Assembly: GCA_023142215.1 (NCBI GenBank)
Contig: JAGLJW010000022.1
Span: forward strand, 7,978 to 71,977
Origin: Candidatus Parcubacteria bacterium
GTDB lineage: Bacteria > Patescibacteriota > Patescibacteriia > Patescibacteriales > UBA12075
DNA: 64,000 nt
Direction of reading: 5' to 3'
A program made the position numbers and the translations under genes. The notes below the pieces were generated by a model. The model made no database searches, was not told where the DNA came from, and saw only the letters and a list, made by a program, of their open reading frames with translations. Positions 23,733 to 32,907 of this stretch are shown one piece after another. Positions within the stretch are counted from its first letter, which is position 1; the number at the start of each line of letters is the position of its first letter.

Positions 23733-24749
23733 TTATATCTCACCATTCTTTATAAGTGTATCAATTGATTTTTTCATACTTCTCATTCCATCATTACCGG
23801 AAGATTCTATTACATTTTTAATTTGGTTTAATTTCCCTTCCCTTATTAAAGATTTTATGGCTGAATTATTTATTAATAATTCATAAGCCATTACCATTTC
23901 TCCGCCCACTTTTGGAAATAAATCTTGGACTAATATACCCTGCAAAACATCAGCTAAACAATATCTTGCAGCTTCTTTTGACATTGTTTTGTAAGATGCA
24001 CTTAAAATTCTTTCCAAAACATTTACAGAGTTATTACTGTTTAGTTCTAAAATTACCAATGAATTTCCAGCAGCTAAATTCATAATTATAGGCATAGCTG
24101 AATTAAAATCTTGCTCAATGCTTGAAACATAAATCAAATCAACATCTTCTTCAAGACAATAAGAAAGAGCGGAAGAAAAAGAATTTGAGTCTATACCAAC
24201 TTGTCTTTGATTAATAACAGATTTTTGACTAATAAAAATTTGCTCAATTGGATCTTCAATAGTGATAATATACTTATATTGTTCCCTGTTTATTTTATCA
24301 ATAAAAGAAGCAATGGTTGATGTCTTTCCAGATGAAAAAGGTCCAACAACAACAATTAAACCAGATTTCAAACTAACAAAGTCAGTAAATGATGTTGGTA
24401 AATTTAGTTCATTCAATTGTCTTATGCTATGAGGAATTAAATAAAAAGAGATAGTTGGTAAATTTTTTTGAAAAAATACATTTATTCTAAAACGTAAACC
24501 ACCAGGAAAATCACGCACCAAAACAACCTCTTTTTCTCTTTCAATGCTTTTCCATTCTTCATCACTAACAATAGAATTAACAATGCCAGTTAAAGTTTCA
24601 CGACTAATTATTTCTTCATTCTCCATCGCCAAAAGTTCACCGTTAACTCTAATCATTGGAAAACTTCCAATTGATAAACGTAAACTGGTAGATTTTTTTC
24701 TAACAGCCTCTGATAATATTTTGTTTATAAATATTGATATAACTTCCAT
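23733..24749 (-). CDS. PilT-like secretion ATPase with degenerate catalytic motifs
   Basis: 338 residues aligned with PilT/PilB-type hexameric ATPases. The Walker A is GPFSSGKT (136-143) and the Asp box is TIEDPIE (163-169), both intact. The Walker B/catalytic Glu segment, normally ILVGEMRD, is LIYVSSIEQD (205-214), and the His box (TGH...LHT) is AGNSLVILELNS (227-238), so the general base and the His are gone. PilT normally drives pilus retraction; this protein may bind but hardly hydrolyse ATP. It lies between pilB and pilC. Confidence 0.8.
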   Translation of the reverse strand: MEVISIFINKILSEAVRKKSTSLRLSIGSFPMIRVNGELLAMENEEIISRETLTGIVNSIVSDEEWKSIEREKEVVLVRDFPGGLRFRINVFFQKNLPTISFYLIPHSIRQLNELNLPTSFTDFVSLKSGLIVVVGPFSSGKTSTIASFIDKINREQYKYIITIEDPIEQIFISQKSVINQRQVGIDSNSFSSALSYCLEEDVDLIYVSSIEQDFNSAMPIIMNLAAGNSLVILELNSNNSVNVLERILSASYKTMSKEAARYCLADVLQGILVQDLFPKVGGEMVMAYELLINNSAIKSLIREGKLNQIKNVIESSGNDGMRSMKKSIDTLIKNGEI

Positions 24750-24769
24750 TTTAACTAAAAAATAAATAA

Positions 24770-26509
24770 TTAATCTTTCATAACTCTTAAAATTTCATCA
24801 ATAGTTGTGAAACCTTGCAAGACTTTAATTATACCGTCCTGCTTCATTGTGATATATTTTTGACTATCATTAACATCTTCAATCGTAATATTTTTTTTAC
24901 CCTCTGCTATTAAACTTTTTATTTTTTTATTAATATCTAAAACTTCAACAATAGAAATACGACCAATATATCCACTATTACCACAACTATTACAACCTTT
25001 GCCTTTATAATGTTTTAAATTTTTAAAATCAATATCCTTCACCATTTTTTTGATATAATCTCTACCAATCGTTTCTATATTTTCATTAATCTCTTGCATC
25101 ATCTTTTCTGGAATTTTAAGCTCTTCTTTACACTTTGGACAAATTCTTCTAGCTAATCTTTGGGCTATGATCGTATTAAGAGTTGAACTAATTAGAAATG
25201 GTTCCACTCCCATATCAACAAAACGAGGAATACTCCCGATAGCACTGGTGGTATGCAAAGTTGATAAAACGGAATGACCCGTTAATGCAGCGTGAATAGC
25301 CAACTCGGCTGTTTCTTCATCACGAATCTCTCCAACCATAATAACATCTGGATCTTGACGTAAAAAAGATCGCAAACCAGCTGCAAAAGTATAACCGATT
25401 TCAGGTTTAATTTGAGATTGATTAACTCCTTTCATTTGATACTCAACTGGATCTTCAAGTGTAGAAATATTTATCTTATCTTTATTAATAATTCCTAAAA
25501 CTGAAAATAGAGTTGTTGATTTACCGCTTCCTGTTGGACCAGTCACAAGCATCATACCTTCGGTTTTTTTTAAATTATTAATAACCACATCATATTGTAT
25601 ACCTTGAAAACCTAAATCTTCAAGTTTAGGTGCTCCTTTATCTGTATTTAAAATTCTCATTACTACTTTTTCAGTTTTTATAAGTGGTAAAATTGAAACA
25701 CGAAAATCAACATCTTTATCATTAATAGTTATACGAATTCTTCCATCTTGTGGAATTCTGGTTTCATCTAATTTTAAACCTGCCATAACTTTAATACGAG
25801 CCACAATAGCATTATGGACACTTCTTGGTAACACTAAAGAGGTTCTAAGAATTCCATCAACACGATAACGTACCCTTGTTTCTCTTTGCAAAGGTTCTAT
25901 GTGAATATCACTTGCCCCACCTTCAACTGCCTGACGAATAATTACCGTTACAATTTTAGTAACAGGTGCACTTTTTGACACATTTTTAGCCTTTACCTCC
26001 GCCTCTTCTTTCTCTTCTAAAATTAACGCTTCATCTTCTTCCCTCCTTTGAAGAGCACTTGATAATTCATTGTCAAGAATCTTATATTGCTTAAAAACAT
26101 TATTAAAACTATCAATTGAAATTACATAAAAATCAACATGCAAACCTCCTCCTTTGGCTAAAAAATCCACCGCCTCAATTGCTTTAAAATTATCAGGATC
26201 TGTAATACCTATTTTTATTATACCACTACTTCTAGAAAAACAAACAATTTTATAATTTTTTGCAACATCAGATGATATTACATTCAGAATCAATGGATCA
26301 ACCTGCTCTTCAAGTAAACTAACATAAGGCATATGAAAAATCTCTGCTTTTAGTTTTGCTAATTCTTCGGTCTGTAAAAGCTTTTTATTAACAATAATAT
26401 TATCAAATTCTTCACCACCACTTATTAACTCATCAATTTCTTTTATTTTTTCATCATCAACTAAACCTTTATCTTTTAATATTTTTAATATTTTTACTTT
26501 TTTTTGCAT
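24770..26509 (-). CDS. pilB: Type IV pilus extension ATPase PilB
   Basis: PilB powers pilus polymerisation at the cytoplasmic face of PilC. The 579-residue protein has an N-terminal T2SSE_N domain, Walker A GPTGSGKST (324-332), Asp box TLEDPVEY, Walker B IMVGEIRDEET, His box TGHSVLSTLHT, and the four-cysteine zinc motif (CPKCKEEL ... CNSCGNSGYIGR). All catalytic residues are intact, in contrast to the adjacent PilT-like protein. It is in the operon downstream of the pilMNO-type genes. Confidence 0.96.
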   Translation of the reverse strand: MQKKVKILKILKDKGLVDDEKIKEIDELISGGEEFDNIIVNKKLLQTEELAKLKAEIFHMPYVSLLEEQVDPLILNVISSDVAKNYKIVCFSRSSGIIKIGITDPDNFKAIEAVDFLAKGGGLHVDFYVISIDSFNNVFKQYKILDNELSSALQRREEDEALILEEKEEAEVKAKNVSKSAPVTKIVTVIIRQAVEGGASDIHIEPLQRETRVRYRVDGILRTSLVLPRSVHNAIVARIKVMAGLKLDETRIPQDGRIRITINDKDVDFRVSILPLIKTEKVVMRILNTDKGAPKLEDLGFQGIQYDVVINNLKKTEGMMLVTGPTGSGKSTTLFSVLGIINKDKINISTLEDPVEYQMKGVNQSQIKPEIGYTFAAGLRSFLRQDPDVIMVGEIRDEETAELAIHAALTGHSVLSTLHTTSAIGSIPRFVDMGVEPFLISSTLNTIIAQRLARRICPKCKEELKIPEKMMQEINENIETIGRDYIKKMVKDIDFKNLKHYKGKGCNSCGNSGYIGRISIVEVLDINKKIKSLIAEGKKNITIEDVNDSQKYITMKQDGIIKVLQGFTTIDEILRVMKD

Positions 26510-26554
26510 TGTAATAAATTCTTATTATTATGATAAATAATACAACGATACATA

Positions 26555-26599
26555 GGAACTGTCGCCAAATGTCAGCTTAGACATAAATTTTCAGATTTT
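26555..26599. repeat. Dispersed intergenic repeat, copy 2
   Basis: GGAACTGTCGCCAAATGTCAG followed by ACATAAATTTTCAGATTTT resembles the elements at 3370-3408 and 49454-49527. It lies between the PilO-like stop and the pilB start on the minus strand. Differences in the middle suggest it has diverged. Confidence 0.5.
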
Positions 26600-26647
26600 A
26601 ACAAATTGGTATTTGATGATAATCCTAAACATTAGAATTTTAAACTT

Positions 26648-27577
26648 TTAATCAATAAGATCTACTTTATCAACTGTGCCAATTTCATCAACTCTTTTAT
26701 AAAGAATGCTATTTATTTCTGTTGGTTCCTCTAATCTTTCTGTTTCTTTTTTATTTAATCCAAATGGATATTTATTTCCAATTTCTAATTTACCTAAATC
26801 ATCTAATTCCACGTCAATTTCTTCTAAACTTTTAAATTTATTAGAACTCAAAACATCAAGATTTAACACTTCCCGCTTATTTCCACCTTCAATTCCTTTG
26901 ACAATTAAATCTTTATCTTTAAAATAATACGTATTAATTGATAAACTTACTTGATTACCAGAAAAAGAAACTGATTGAATATCCATCAATCTTAAATTAT
27001 TCTCTAACTCAGCTAGTAAACTTTTCAAACTATCATAATCAACACCGGAAATTGATATATCCAGGTTAATTATGCCAATGTTTTCACGAATACTTTTTTG
27101 AAAATTATCTTCATCTTCACCTTGACTAGCATTAGAAACGCCTACATCATTAATTGAAATTGAGTCAAGTATAAGTCCCATTCCTCCATGTATCTGTCCT
27201 TCAATGATTTTACCTTCAATGATTTCTTCCATCCATGGAAAAAACTTCTCAATATTTAATTTATCGGGAACAATGTTTATTATTTTTTCCTTATCCGTCC
27301 TATCAATACGTTCATAACTTTTTTTGTAACGCTCAAGACTTAAAATATTAATACAAATATCATTCTGTTTTTTTTTCTCTGACATACTTAAAGACAATTG
27401 TTTTTCGCTTATACTGTTAAATTTTGGTTTCAAAATAAAAAAATACGAGAATACTAAAGCTATCACAAAAACAGATAAGATAAGATAACTATAATATCCA
27501 GAAAAAAACATAGCTAAGAACTTTGATATTTTTTTATTTTTTTGAAAATTACCAATCATCTTTATAATTATTCCCAA
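26648..27577 (-). CDS. PilO-like pilus assembly protein
   Basis: 309 residues with a short cytoplasmic N-terminus, one membrane helix (~27-50, YLILSVFVIALVFSYFF) and an extracytoplasmic remainder that starts with a coiled segment (ISEKQLSLSMSEKKKQND). This topology and the position directly after PilM and the PilN-like gene identify it as the PilO role, which links the inner-membrane complex to the rest of the pilus; sequence motifs alone would not. A second ATG six codons in (27559) would avoid the 10-base overlap with the upstream gene. Confidence 0.65.
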   Translation of the reverse strand: MGIIIKMIGNFQKNKKISKFLAMFFSGYYSYLILSVFVIALVFSYFFILKPKFNSISEKQLSLSMSEKKKQNDICINILSLERYKKSYERIDRTDKEKIINIVPDKLNIEKFFPWMEEIIEGKIIEGQIHGGMGLILDSISINDVGVSNASQGEDEDNFQKSIRENIGIINLDISISGVDYDSLKSLLAELENNLRLMDIQSVSFSGNQVSLSINTYYFKDKDLIVKGIEGGNKREVLNLDVLSSNKFKSLEEIDVELDDLGKLEIGNKYPFGLNKKETERLEEPTEINSILYKRVDEIGTVDKVDLID

Positions 27578-28524
27578 TTTATATCTTCAACATTTACTTC
27601 TTTCTTGTTGATTATATTTTTATCTTGAATTATTTTTTCATAATCATTTATTTTTACCTCATCGTCACTTTTGTAAAAAACATTATTATCAACAACAAAA
27701 TTAACAACAAAATTTACACTACTTGTAACGTCACCATCAATATTTTTAATTTGTTCTAACTCGCCCTGTGTCGCTTCCACATCAGAAATAAACTCACCAC
27801 GTCTTAACACACGTAGTTGATTAGGAATATCTTTATATTCTGTAGCCTTAACAGTAAAATTATACTTATTATTACCTATATTTCCATTATAGGAAGCGAC
27901 ATCTCCATAATATACATTGTTTAAAGTATTGTCCTCTATTTCTTTAAAAAAATTAGTCCAATAAATGTGTTTATCTAAATACAATTTCACTATTCCAGCT
28001 CTTCTTCTAAATACATCCACTTCAACAATTGATTTTTTAATTTCTTTAAATTTGTTATTTAGTTTTAAGGTTTCTTTTGATAATTTTTCAGCTTCATCAC
28101 TGGCCTTTTTGGAAACACTGTTAATTCCATAATAAGAACCTCCAACTAAAACAAAAAATATAAAAATATAAACTATTGAAATAATAATATTCTTCTGCCA
28201 ATCAATATAAACTACAACTTCATTTTTAATCAAATTTGTCTGAATTACACCAGACGATCTCCATTTTTTAACTTTTTCTACTAACTTTTCTTTACGCGAA
28301 CTTATTTTCTTAAAAGAAGAATCTTCCTGCACGCTAGGTGAATTCTCTTTTTTCTTCTGCTCGTTTTTTAAGCTTTCATTATAATTTTTGATATATTCCT
28401 TATTTTCTTTATTTCTTGCAAAATAATCTTGCTTTTTCCTTTTTTTTCTTTTTAAAAATCCAAAAATTCCTTTAGAATTTTTGTTTTCAATATTATTATC
28501 AACATTATTATCAATAAAATTCAT
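27568..28524 (-). CDS. PilN-like pilus assembly protein with long cytoplasmic extension
   Basis: 318 residues. The segment QTNLIKNEVVVYIDWQKN followed by a membrane helix (~112-134) is the PilN landmark: the short cytoplasmic peptide (INLLP in classical PilN) that PilM grips, here NLIKNEV. Unlike standard PilN (about 190 residues, ~20 before the membrane), this protein has ~95 residues of very basic, Lys-rich cytoplasmic sequence first. The extracytoplasmic part carries VDVFRRRAG and a beta-rich end. It follows pilM after 24 bases. Confidence 0.7.
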   Translation of the reverse strand: MNFIDNNVDNNIENKNSKGIFGFLKRKKRKKQDYFARNKENKEYIKNYNESLKNEQKKKENSPSVQEDSSFKKISSRKEKLVEKVKKWRSSGVIQTNLIKNEVVVYIDWQKNIIISIVYIFIFFVLVGGSYYGINSVSKKASDEAEKLSKETLKLNNKFKEIKKSIVEVDVFRRRAGIVKLYLDKHIYWTNFFKEIEDNTLNNVYYGDVASYNGNIGNNKYNFTVKATEYKDIPNQLRVLRRGEFISDVEATQGELEQIKNIDGDVTSSVNFVVNFVVDNNVFYKSDDEVKINDYEKIIQDKNIINKKEVNVEDINWE

Positions 28525-28548
28525 TTTTTTAGATTATTAATAAATTTT

Positions 28549-29586
28549 CTACTTATCAAAACCTCTCATTGCTAATCCAATAGAAACAGCCATTTTAGCC
28601 CCAATCTCATTCAATAAAGGTTTTATTTCTTCTGGACATAATACTCTCGCCCACGGATTACCTATAATAACATTAATATCAAGCTCACTGCTTAAATAGT
28701 CAACCAAGCCAGATAATAATGAAGAACCACCAGATAAAATAATTTTTTCAACTTTTTTATCTCCCTTTTCAAAAAGTTCTATAGCGTATCTTATTTCATT
28801 TACTACAGGACTAATAGTATCTTTAATTGTTTGCGGAATAACATCAGAGCTAGAATCCATTGAATTAATCCCGAGATCATATTTAAATTGTTCTGCTCGT
28901 TCTAGACCAATATTCAAATTATTTTGAATAGCTCTTGTTATTGTCTCACCTCCTGTATCAATACTTCTTGAAAAAACAGGAATACCATTATCAACTATTG
29001 AAACATCGCTAGTCGTAGCACCAATTTCAACTAAAGCAATTGAAGATTCATCATTACCAACAATTGACCGAACCAAAGAAAAAGTCTCTGTTTCTAAAAA
29101 CAATAAATTCATTTTAGCCTCTTTGAAAATTTCCATCTGTTTATTAACCAAAGATCTTGGGGCTCCAATTAATAATATTCTATTACCCTTTTCATCTGAA
29201 TTATTTTTCAATTCTCGCCAATCAATACTCATTTCTTCAAGTGGAAGTGGAATTACTTTTTTCGCCTCCCAGTGAACTGCTGAATCAAAATCTTTTTTTG
29301 GAATATCAGGAAGATTAATGATGGAAGAAAAAACTGAAAAAGTTGGCAAAGCAGAAACTACATTTCGAGATTTAATCCCAGATCTGCCACAAATTTCATT
29401 AATTATTTTGGCTATATATTTAACATCATTCTTCCAATCAATATTATTATTGCTAATGTTTTCACTAAAACCATAACTAACAAGTTTTGGTCTTGATCTT
29501 TCTTTTTTTAATTCCACAATTTTTATTCCGCTTGTACCAATATCAATACCAACATAACTTGTAGATGTTGAAGAAAAAAAACCCAT
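28549..29586 (-). CDS. pilM: Type IV pilus assembly actin-like protein PilM
   Basis: PilM is a cytoplasmic ATP-binding actin-like protein that holds the PilN peptide. The 345-residue protein shows the phosphate-1 loop YVGIDIGTSGIKIVEL (~11-26), HWEAKKVIPLPLEEMSIDW, the second phosphate/connect region VEIGATTSDVSIV, and the adenosine motif IILSGGSSLLSGL. Length is typical. It is the first gene of the minus-strand pilus run and lies back to back with a plus-strand gene at 29672. Confidence 0.95.
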   Translation of the reverse strand: MGFFSSTSTSYVGIDIGTSGIKIVELKKERSRPKLVSYGFSENISNNNIDWKNDVKYIAKIINEICGRSGIKSRNVVSALPTFSVFSSIINLPDIPKKDFDSAVHWEAKKVIPLPLEEMSIDWRELKNNSDEKGNRILLIGAPRSLVNKQMEIFKEAKMNLLFLETETFSLVRSIVGNDESSIALVEIGATTSDVSIVDNGIPVFSRSIDTGGETITRAIQNNLNIGLERAEQFKYDLGINSMDSSSDVIPQTIKDTISPVVNEIRYAIELFEKGDKKVEKIILSGGSSLLSGLVDYLSSELDINVIIGNPWARVLCPEEIKPLLNEIGAKMAVSIGLAMRGFDK

Positions 29587-29593
29587 AAAAATT

Positions 29594-29621
29594 TTGAGTT
29601 TATATTATTTTGAGTTATAAT
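29594..29621 (+). promoter_or_regulatory. Sigma-70-type promoter for the beta-propeller/comFC unit
   Basis: TTGAGT (29594-29599), 16 bases, TATAAT (29616-29621), in the gap between divergent pilM and the 29672 gene. The transcript would start near 29628 and have a ~44-base leader. Confidence 0.55.
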
Positions 29622-29671
29622 ATAAATATTAAGTTATTCACATATTTATTTATTTATAATTATAACACAAA

Positions 29672-30916
29672 ATGAACTTTTTTACCAAATACAAAAAAAT
29701 CTTTTTAATCATTGGTTTCGTTATCATCTCAGTCGCATGGGGCTATATATTATACATCCTATTCTTCAAAACTGCTGACATTACTCCAACAGAAAAATCA
29801 AAAGATGATTCTGAATTTATCAGTAATTTACCAAATGCTGCTGATGGATCTGGAAATATAATTCCCGATAAATCCGATATAGCTAAACCATCATTTACAA
29901 CAACACCTATTAAAGAACAAGAGCCTGATAGAGTTGCTAGAGGTAAAGAAACAGAAATAACCAAATTAAACGATAGTCCATCCATTGGCATTACTATTGA
30001 TAAATATGGATCAAAAATTCAATATTACAATCAGGATGACAAAAAATTCTATACTGTTGATAAAAAAGGAAATATTAAAAAATTATCAGACAAAGTCTTT
30101 CATGATGTTGAAAAAATAATTTGGTCACCTGCAAAAGATAAAGCTATACTAGAATATCCAGATGGATCTAACATCGTTTACAATTTTGAAACAGATAAAC
30201 AAGTAACTCTTCCAAAACATTGGGAAAATTTTAGTTTTTCAGCAAACGGCGACAAACTAGTTATGAAAAGTATTGGTCTTGGAAATGAAAATAAATGGTT
30301 AGCAATTACAAATGATGATGGATCAAAAAGTAAAAAAATTGAACCAATCGGTGTTAATGCAGACAAGGTAATACCATCTTGGTCGCCGAACAATCAATCT
30401 ATTGCTATGTATATTGAAGGAAAAGATTTTAATCGTCAAGAAGTTTATTTTGTAGGATTAAATGGAGAAAATTTTAAATCAACAATAATTGAAGGAAGAG
30501 GATTTGAACCACTTTGGGCACCCAACGGCGATAGACTACTTTACAGTGTATATTCAACAGACAATAATTTGAAACCAAAACTCTGGATTGTTGATGCCCA
30601 AGGCGAGTCAATCGGCAACAGAAGAACAGATCTTAACATGGAAACATGGGCACATAAATGTACTTTCTCAGGATCCCATTCTTTGTACTGTGCCGTGCCT
30701 GAATCCTTAGAGGAGGGAGCAGGAGTTTTCCCAGAATTATCTGAGCATACTAATGATAGACTTTATAAAATAGATACAAATACTGGCATAAAAAAGTTAA
30801 TTGCTATTCCTGATGGTGAGTATAATATCTCAAAACTAATTATTTCAGATGGCGAAAGAGAAGCATTCTTCACAGATGCCAAAACTCAAACAATTCATAA
30901 AATTCGGTTAAAATAA
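29672..30916 (+). CDS. Membrane-anchored TolB/WD40-like beta-propeller protein
   Basis: 414 residues: an N-terminal anchor helix (~9-31), a low-complexity linker to ~100, then repeated blade motifs such as IIWSPAKDKAILEY, NFSFSANGDKLVMK, IPSWSPNNQSIAMY and PLWAPNGDRLLYS. The W-S/A-P-x-G/N-x repetition is that of PD40/TolB-type propellers. Located outside the membrane, it probably binds a protein or glycan partner. Its role is unknown. It is divergent from pilM and co-directional with comFC, 31 bases ahead of it. Confidence 0.75.
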   Translation: MNFFTKYKKIFLIIGFVIISVAWGYILYILFFKTADITPTEKSKDDSEFISNLPNAADGSGNIIPDKSDIAKPSFTTTPIKEQEPDRVARGKETEITKLNDSPSIGITIDKYGSKIQYYNQDDKKFYTVDKKGNIKKLSDKVFHDVEKIIWSPAKDKAILEYPDGSNIVYNFETDKQVTLPKHWENFSFSANGDKLVMKSIGLGNENKWLAITNDDGSKSKKIEPIGVNADKVIPSWSPNNQSIAMYIEGKDFNRQEVYFVGLNGENFKSTIIEGRGFEPLWAPNGDRLLYSVYSTDNNLKPKLWIVDAQGESIGNRRTDLNMETWAHKCTFSGSHSLYCAVPESLEEGAGVFPELSEHTNDRLYKIDTNTGIKKLIAIPDGEYNISKLIISDGEREAFFTDAKTQTIHKIRLK

Positions 30917-30947
30917 AATTAGCAAAAAGACTAAAATTTCACTCGCA

Positions 30948-31736
30948 ATGGTATTTGGCAACAATCTCAAGACAATGGCTTATAAATCATTAATAATAAA
31001 ATTAAAAAATCACACTAAAATATTGTGTGATTTTTTAACTGATATTTTATTTCCGATTACTTGTATAGAGTGTAATAAAAAGAATGTTTGGTTTTGTGAT
31101 AGTTGTTTTAATAAATTAAAACTAAATCTTAATCAAAAATGTTTAATCTGTAATCGTAAAAGTGAATATGGAAAAATTTGTAAGTCACATAAAAAATATT
31201 TAACAGGAGTTTTAATAGCTAGTGAATACAAAAACAAAACTTTAAGAAATATAATTAAAACATTTAAATATAATTTTATTACTGATCTCCGTTATCCACT
31301 CTCAAAATTTCTTTCCATCTTCTTGCTTCACCAAATCAGAAAAACCGAAATAGACAATACTTCCCCATTAAATTTTTTATTAGAAAAAGATACAATTTTT
31401 ATCCCAATTCCTCTTCATAAAAAACGCCTACGGTGGCGACAATTCAATCAAGCTGAATTATTACTAAATATGTTTACAAATCATTTACCAATAAACACTA
31501 ATACTGAAAATTTAATCAGAATTAAATATCAAAAACCACAAGCCAAACTTAAAAAACATAAAAGACAGCAAAATATTAAAAATAGCTTTTTGTGGAATGG
31601 AGAAAATTTAAAAGATAAAACTATCATTTTAATTGATGATGTAGTTACGTCTGGATCAACATTGGAAGAATGTGCAAAAATTTTAAAAAATAATAATGCT
31701 AAAAAAATTTGGGGATTGGTTTTGGCTAAAGGTTAA
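30948..31736 (+). CDS. comFC: ComF family phosphoribosyltransferase-like protein
   Basis: ComFC proteins help handle DNA taken up during transformation. The 262-residue protein has an N-terminal zinc-ribbon-like Cys set (CIECNKKNVWFCDSC, CLICNRKSEYGKIC), the signature YKNKTLRNIIKTFKY, IPIPLHKKRLRWRQFNQAELL, and the phosphoribosyl-binding loop IILIDDVVTSGSTLEE near the C-terminus. The ATG at 30975 (MAYKSL) is a plausible alternative start. Presence next to the pilus cluster fits DNA uptake via type IV pili. Confidence 0.9.
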   Translation: MVFGNNLKTMAYKSLIIKLKNHTKILCDFLTDILFPITCIECNKKNVWFCDSCFNKLKLNLNQKCLICNRKSEYGKICKSHKKYLTGVLIASEYKNKTLRNIIKTFKYNFITDLRYPLSKFLSIFLLHQIRKTEIDNTSPLNFLLEKDTIFIPIPLHKKRLRWRQFNQAELLLNMFTNHLPINTNTENLIRIKYQKPQAKLKKHKRQQNIKNSFLWNGENLKDKTIILIDDVVTSGSTLEECAKILKNNNAKKIWGLVLAKG

Positions 31737-31841
31737 AATAAATCAAAAAACCTATCATATATACAATTTTATTTGTGGATAACTTTTTTATTTTATAATA
31801 TTTTTCAACAATTTGATAGAATCTAAACTAATATTAGTCAT

Positions 31842-31869
31842 TTGACATATTATTTGTGTATGCTATTAT
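31842..31869 (+). promoter_or_regulatory. Consensus promoter of the structured ncRNA
   Basis: TTGACA (31842-31847), 16 bases, TATTAT (31864-31869) with an extended -10 TG directly before it (TGCTATTAT). Transcription would start about 31876, two bases before the first stem. It is the strongest sigma-70-type promoter I see in the window, and no open reading frame follows. Confidence 0.75.
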
Positions 31870-31875
31870 ATTAAT

Positions 31876-32046
31876 AAGGATTGAGAGTTGATTAAAGTTT
31901 TACGGGAATAGAGTTTAGAGCTGATGAGTATAGTTTTGCTTCTTACTTAAAGAATTAAAACCATACTCACCAACAAAAAACTCTATACACAAACCCAAAC
32001 AAAACTTCAACCAACACAAACACTCAATCCTTTTTTCTTTTTTAAA
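31876..32046 (+). ncRNA. Unclassified rod-shaped structured RNA (6S-like architecture)
   Basis: About 170 bases that fold back on themselves in nested order: GGATTGAG (31878) with CTCAATCC (32023-32030); GTTG and AAGTTTT with AAAACTT and CAAC; GGG with CCC; ATAGAGTTT with AAACTCTAT (9 bp perfect); GAGTAT-A-GTTTT with AAAAC-C-ATACTC; apical TTCTT/AAGAA. Unpaired A/C-rich bases lie almost only on the 3' strand. A T-run (32031-32043) follows the closing stem. There is no coding frame. The long interrupted rod recalls 6S RNA, but I cannot match it to a family. Confidence 0.7.
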
Positions 32047-32057
32047 AAGTTTTATAA

Positions 32058-32088
32058 TAAAAAAGGCTCATGTAAGCCTTTTTTTTTG
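32058..32088 (+). terminator. Intrinsic terminator downstream of the ncRNA
   Basis: AAAAAGGCT, six-base loop, AGCCTTTTT with a run of ten T. It would stop plus-strand transcription from the ncRNA promoter before it meets the convergent uracil-DNA glycosylase gene. Confidence 0.8.
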
Positions 32089-32196
32089 TATGTTACTCTC
32101 CTATAAAATTGAATGTTGGTATTATTTTAAAAATTTAATATCATTTCCAAAACATGAAAAAAAATAAAATTCACTGAATCTAAAAAAGTATTGAGA

Positions 32197-32817
32197 CTAA
32201 TTATTTTTTTGTGATAATTTTGGATTTATAAGTTCTAAAACTTTTGGAATTCTTTTGAAATCCTTAATTAAAACTTCTCGCATTGAACCGTTATAAAGTG
32301 CTGCTGCTGGATGATATAGAACATAAAAAATCTGTTCATCTGGCAATGAATCCTGTTTACTTGATTTAGAAAATTCTCTACGCAAAGCTTTTCCGTGAAC
32401 TTCAGATATTCTTTGACCTGGCAAAAATTTTTCCAAAGAGTGTCTTCCTAAAGTAATAATAAGATCTGGTTTAATAAGATTTATCTGCTTTTCTAACCAT
32501 GCCCAACAAATATCTTTTTCCTTTGGAAGCGGATCTCTATTACTGGGCGGACGGCATTTCACCATATTAGCTATATAAATATCTTCTCTTTTTAATTTTA
32601 TAATTGAAAGCATTTCATCAAGAAATTTTCCAGCCGCTCCCACAAAAGGTTTGCCAGTTTCATCTTCCTTTTTCCCTGGACCTTCTCCAATAAAAACAAT
32701 CCTAGCATCTGCCGAACCCTCTCCTGGGACCACTTGATTACAAGTCTTTCTTAATTCACATTTAGAGCAAGACAACATTTCTTTATTTAATTTTTCAAGC
32801 TCTTCTGTTTTGTTCAT
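32197..32817 (-). CDS. Family 4 uracil-DNA glycosylase
   Basis: Type-4 UDGs remove uracil from DNA and carry a 4Fe-4S cluster. The 206-residue protein has N-terminal C17 and C20 (CSKCELR), the active-site motif GEGPGKKEDETGKPFVGAAG (motif A with the E-D pair), NMVKCRPP with the third Cys, CWAWL with the fourth, LGRHSL, and the late HPAAALYN motif. Length and spacing are normal. It faces the ncRNA and terminator convergently and is the last housekeeping gene before the accessory island to its right. Confidence 0.92.
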   Translation of the reverse strand: MNKTEELEKLNKEMLSCSKCELRKTCNQVVPGEGSADARIVFIGEGPGKKEDETGKPFVGAAGKFLDEMLSIIKLKREDIYIANMVKCRPPSNRDPLPKEKDICWAWLEKQINLIKPDLIITLGRHSLEKFLPGQRISEVHGKALRREFSKSSKQDSLPDEQIFYVLYHPAAALYNGSMREVLIKDFKRIPKVLELINPKLSQKNN

Positions 32818-32907
32818 AGAATTTTAAAATTTAAGTATTAATTATTTAATATTTAACATTTAACCAATATTCAAACAATTTTTAGTAACTGCTCACTGAC
32901 CTTAAGG

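Noticed and set aside
22400..31782. DnaA boxes (TTATCCACA at 22400, TTATTCACA at 29634, TGTGGATAA at 31774) as an origin or DnaA regulon
   Set aside because: Sites are single and kilobases apart, with no dnaA/dnaN nearby. About one chance match to the perfect 9-mer is expected in 64 kb at this base composition, so neither an origin nor regulation can be supported.
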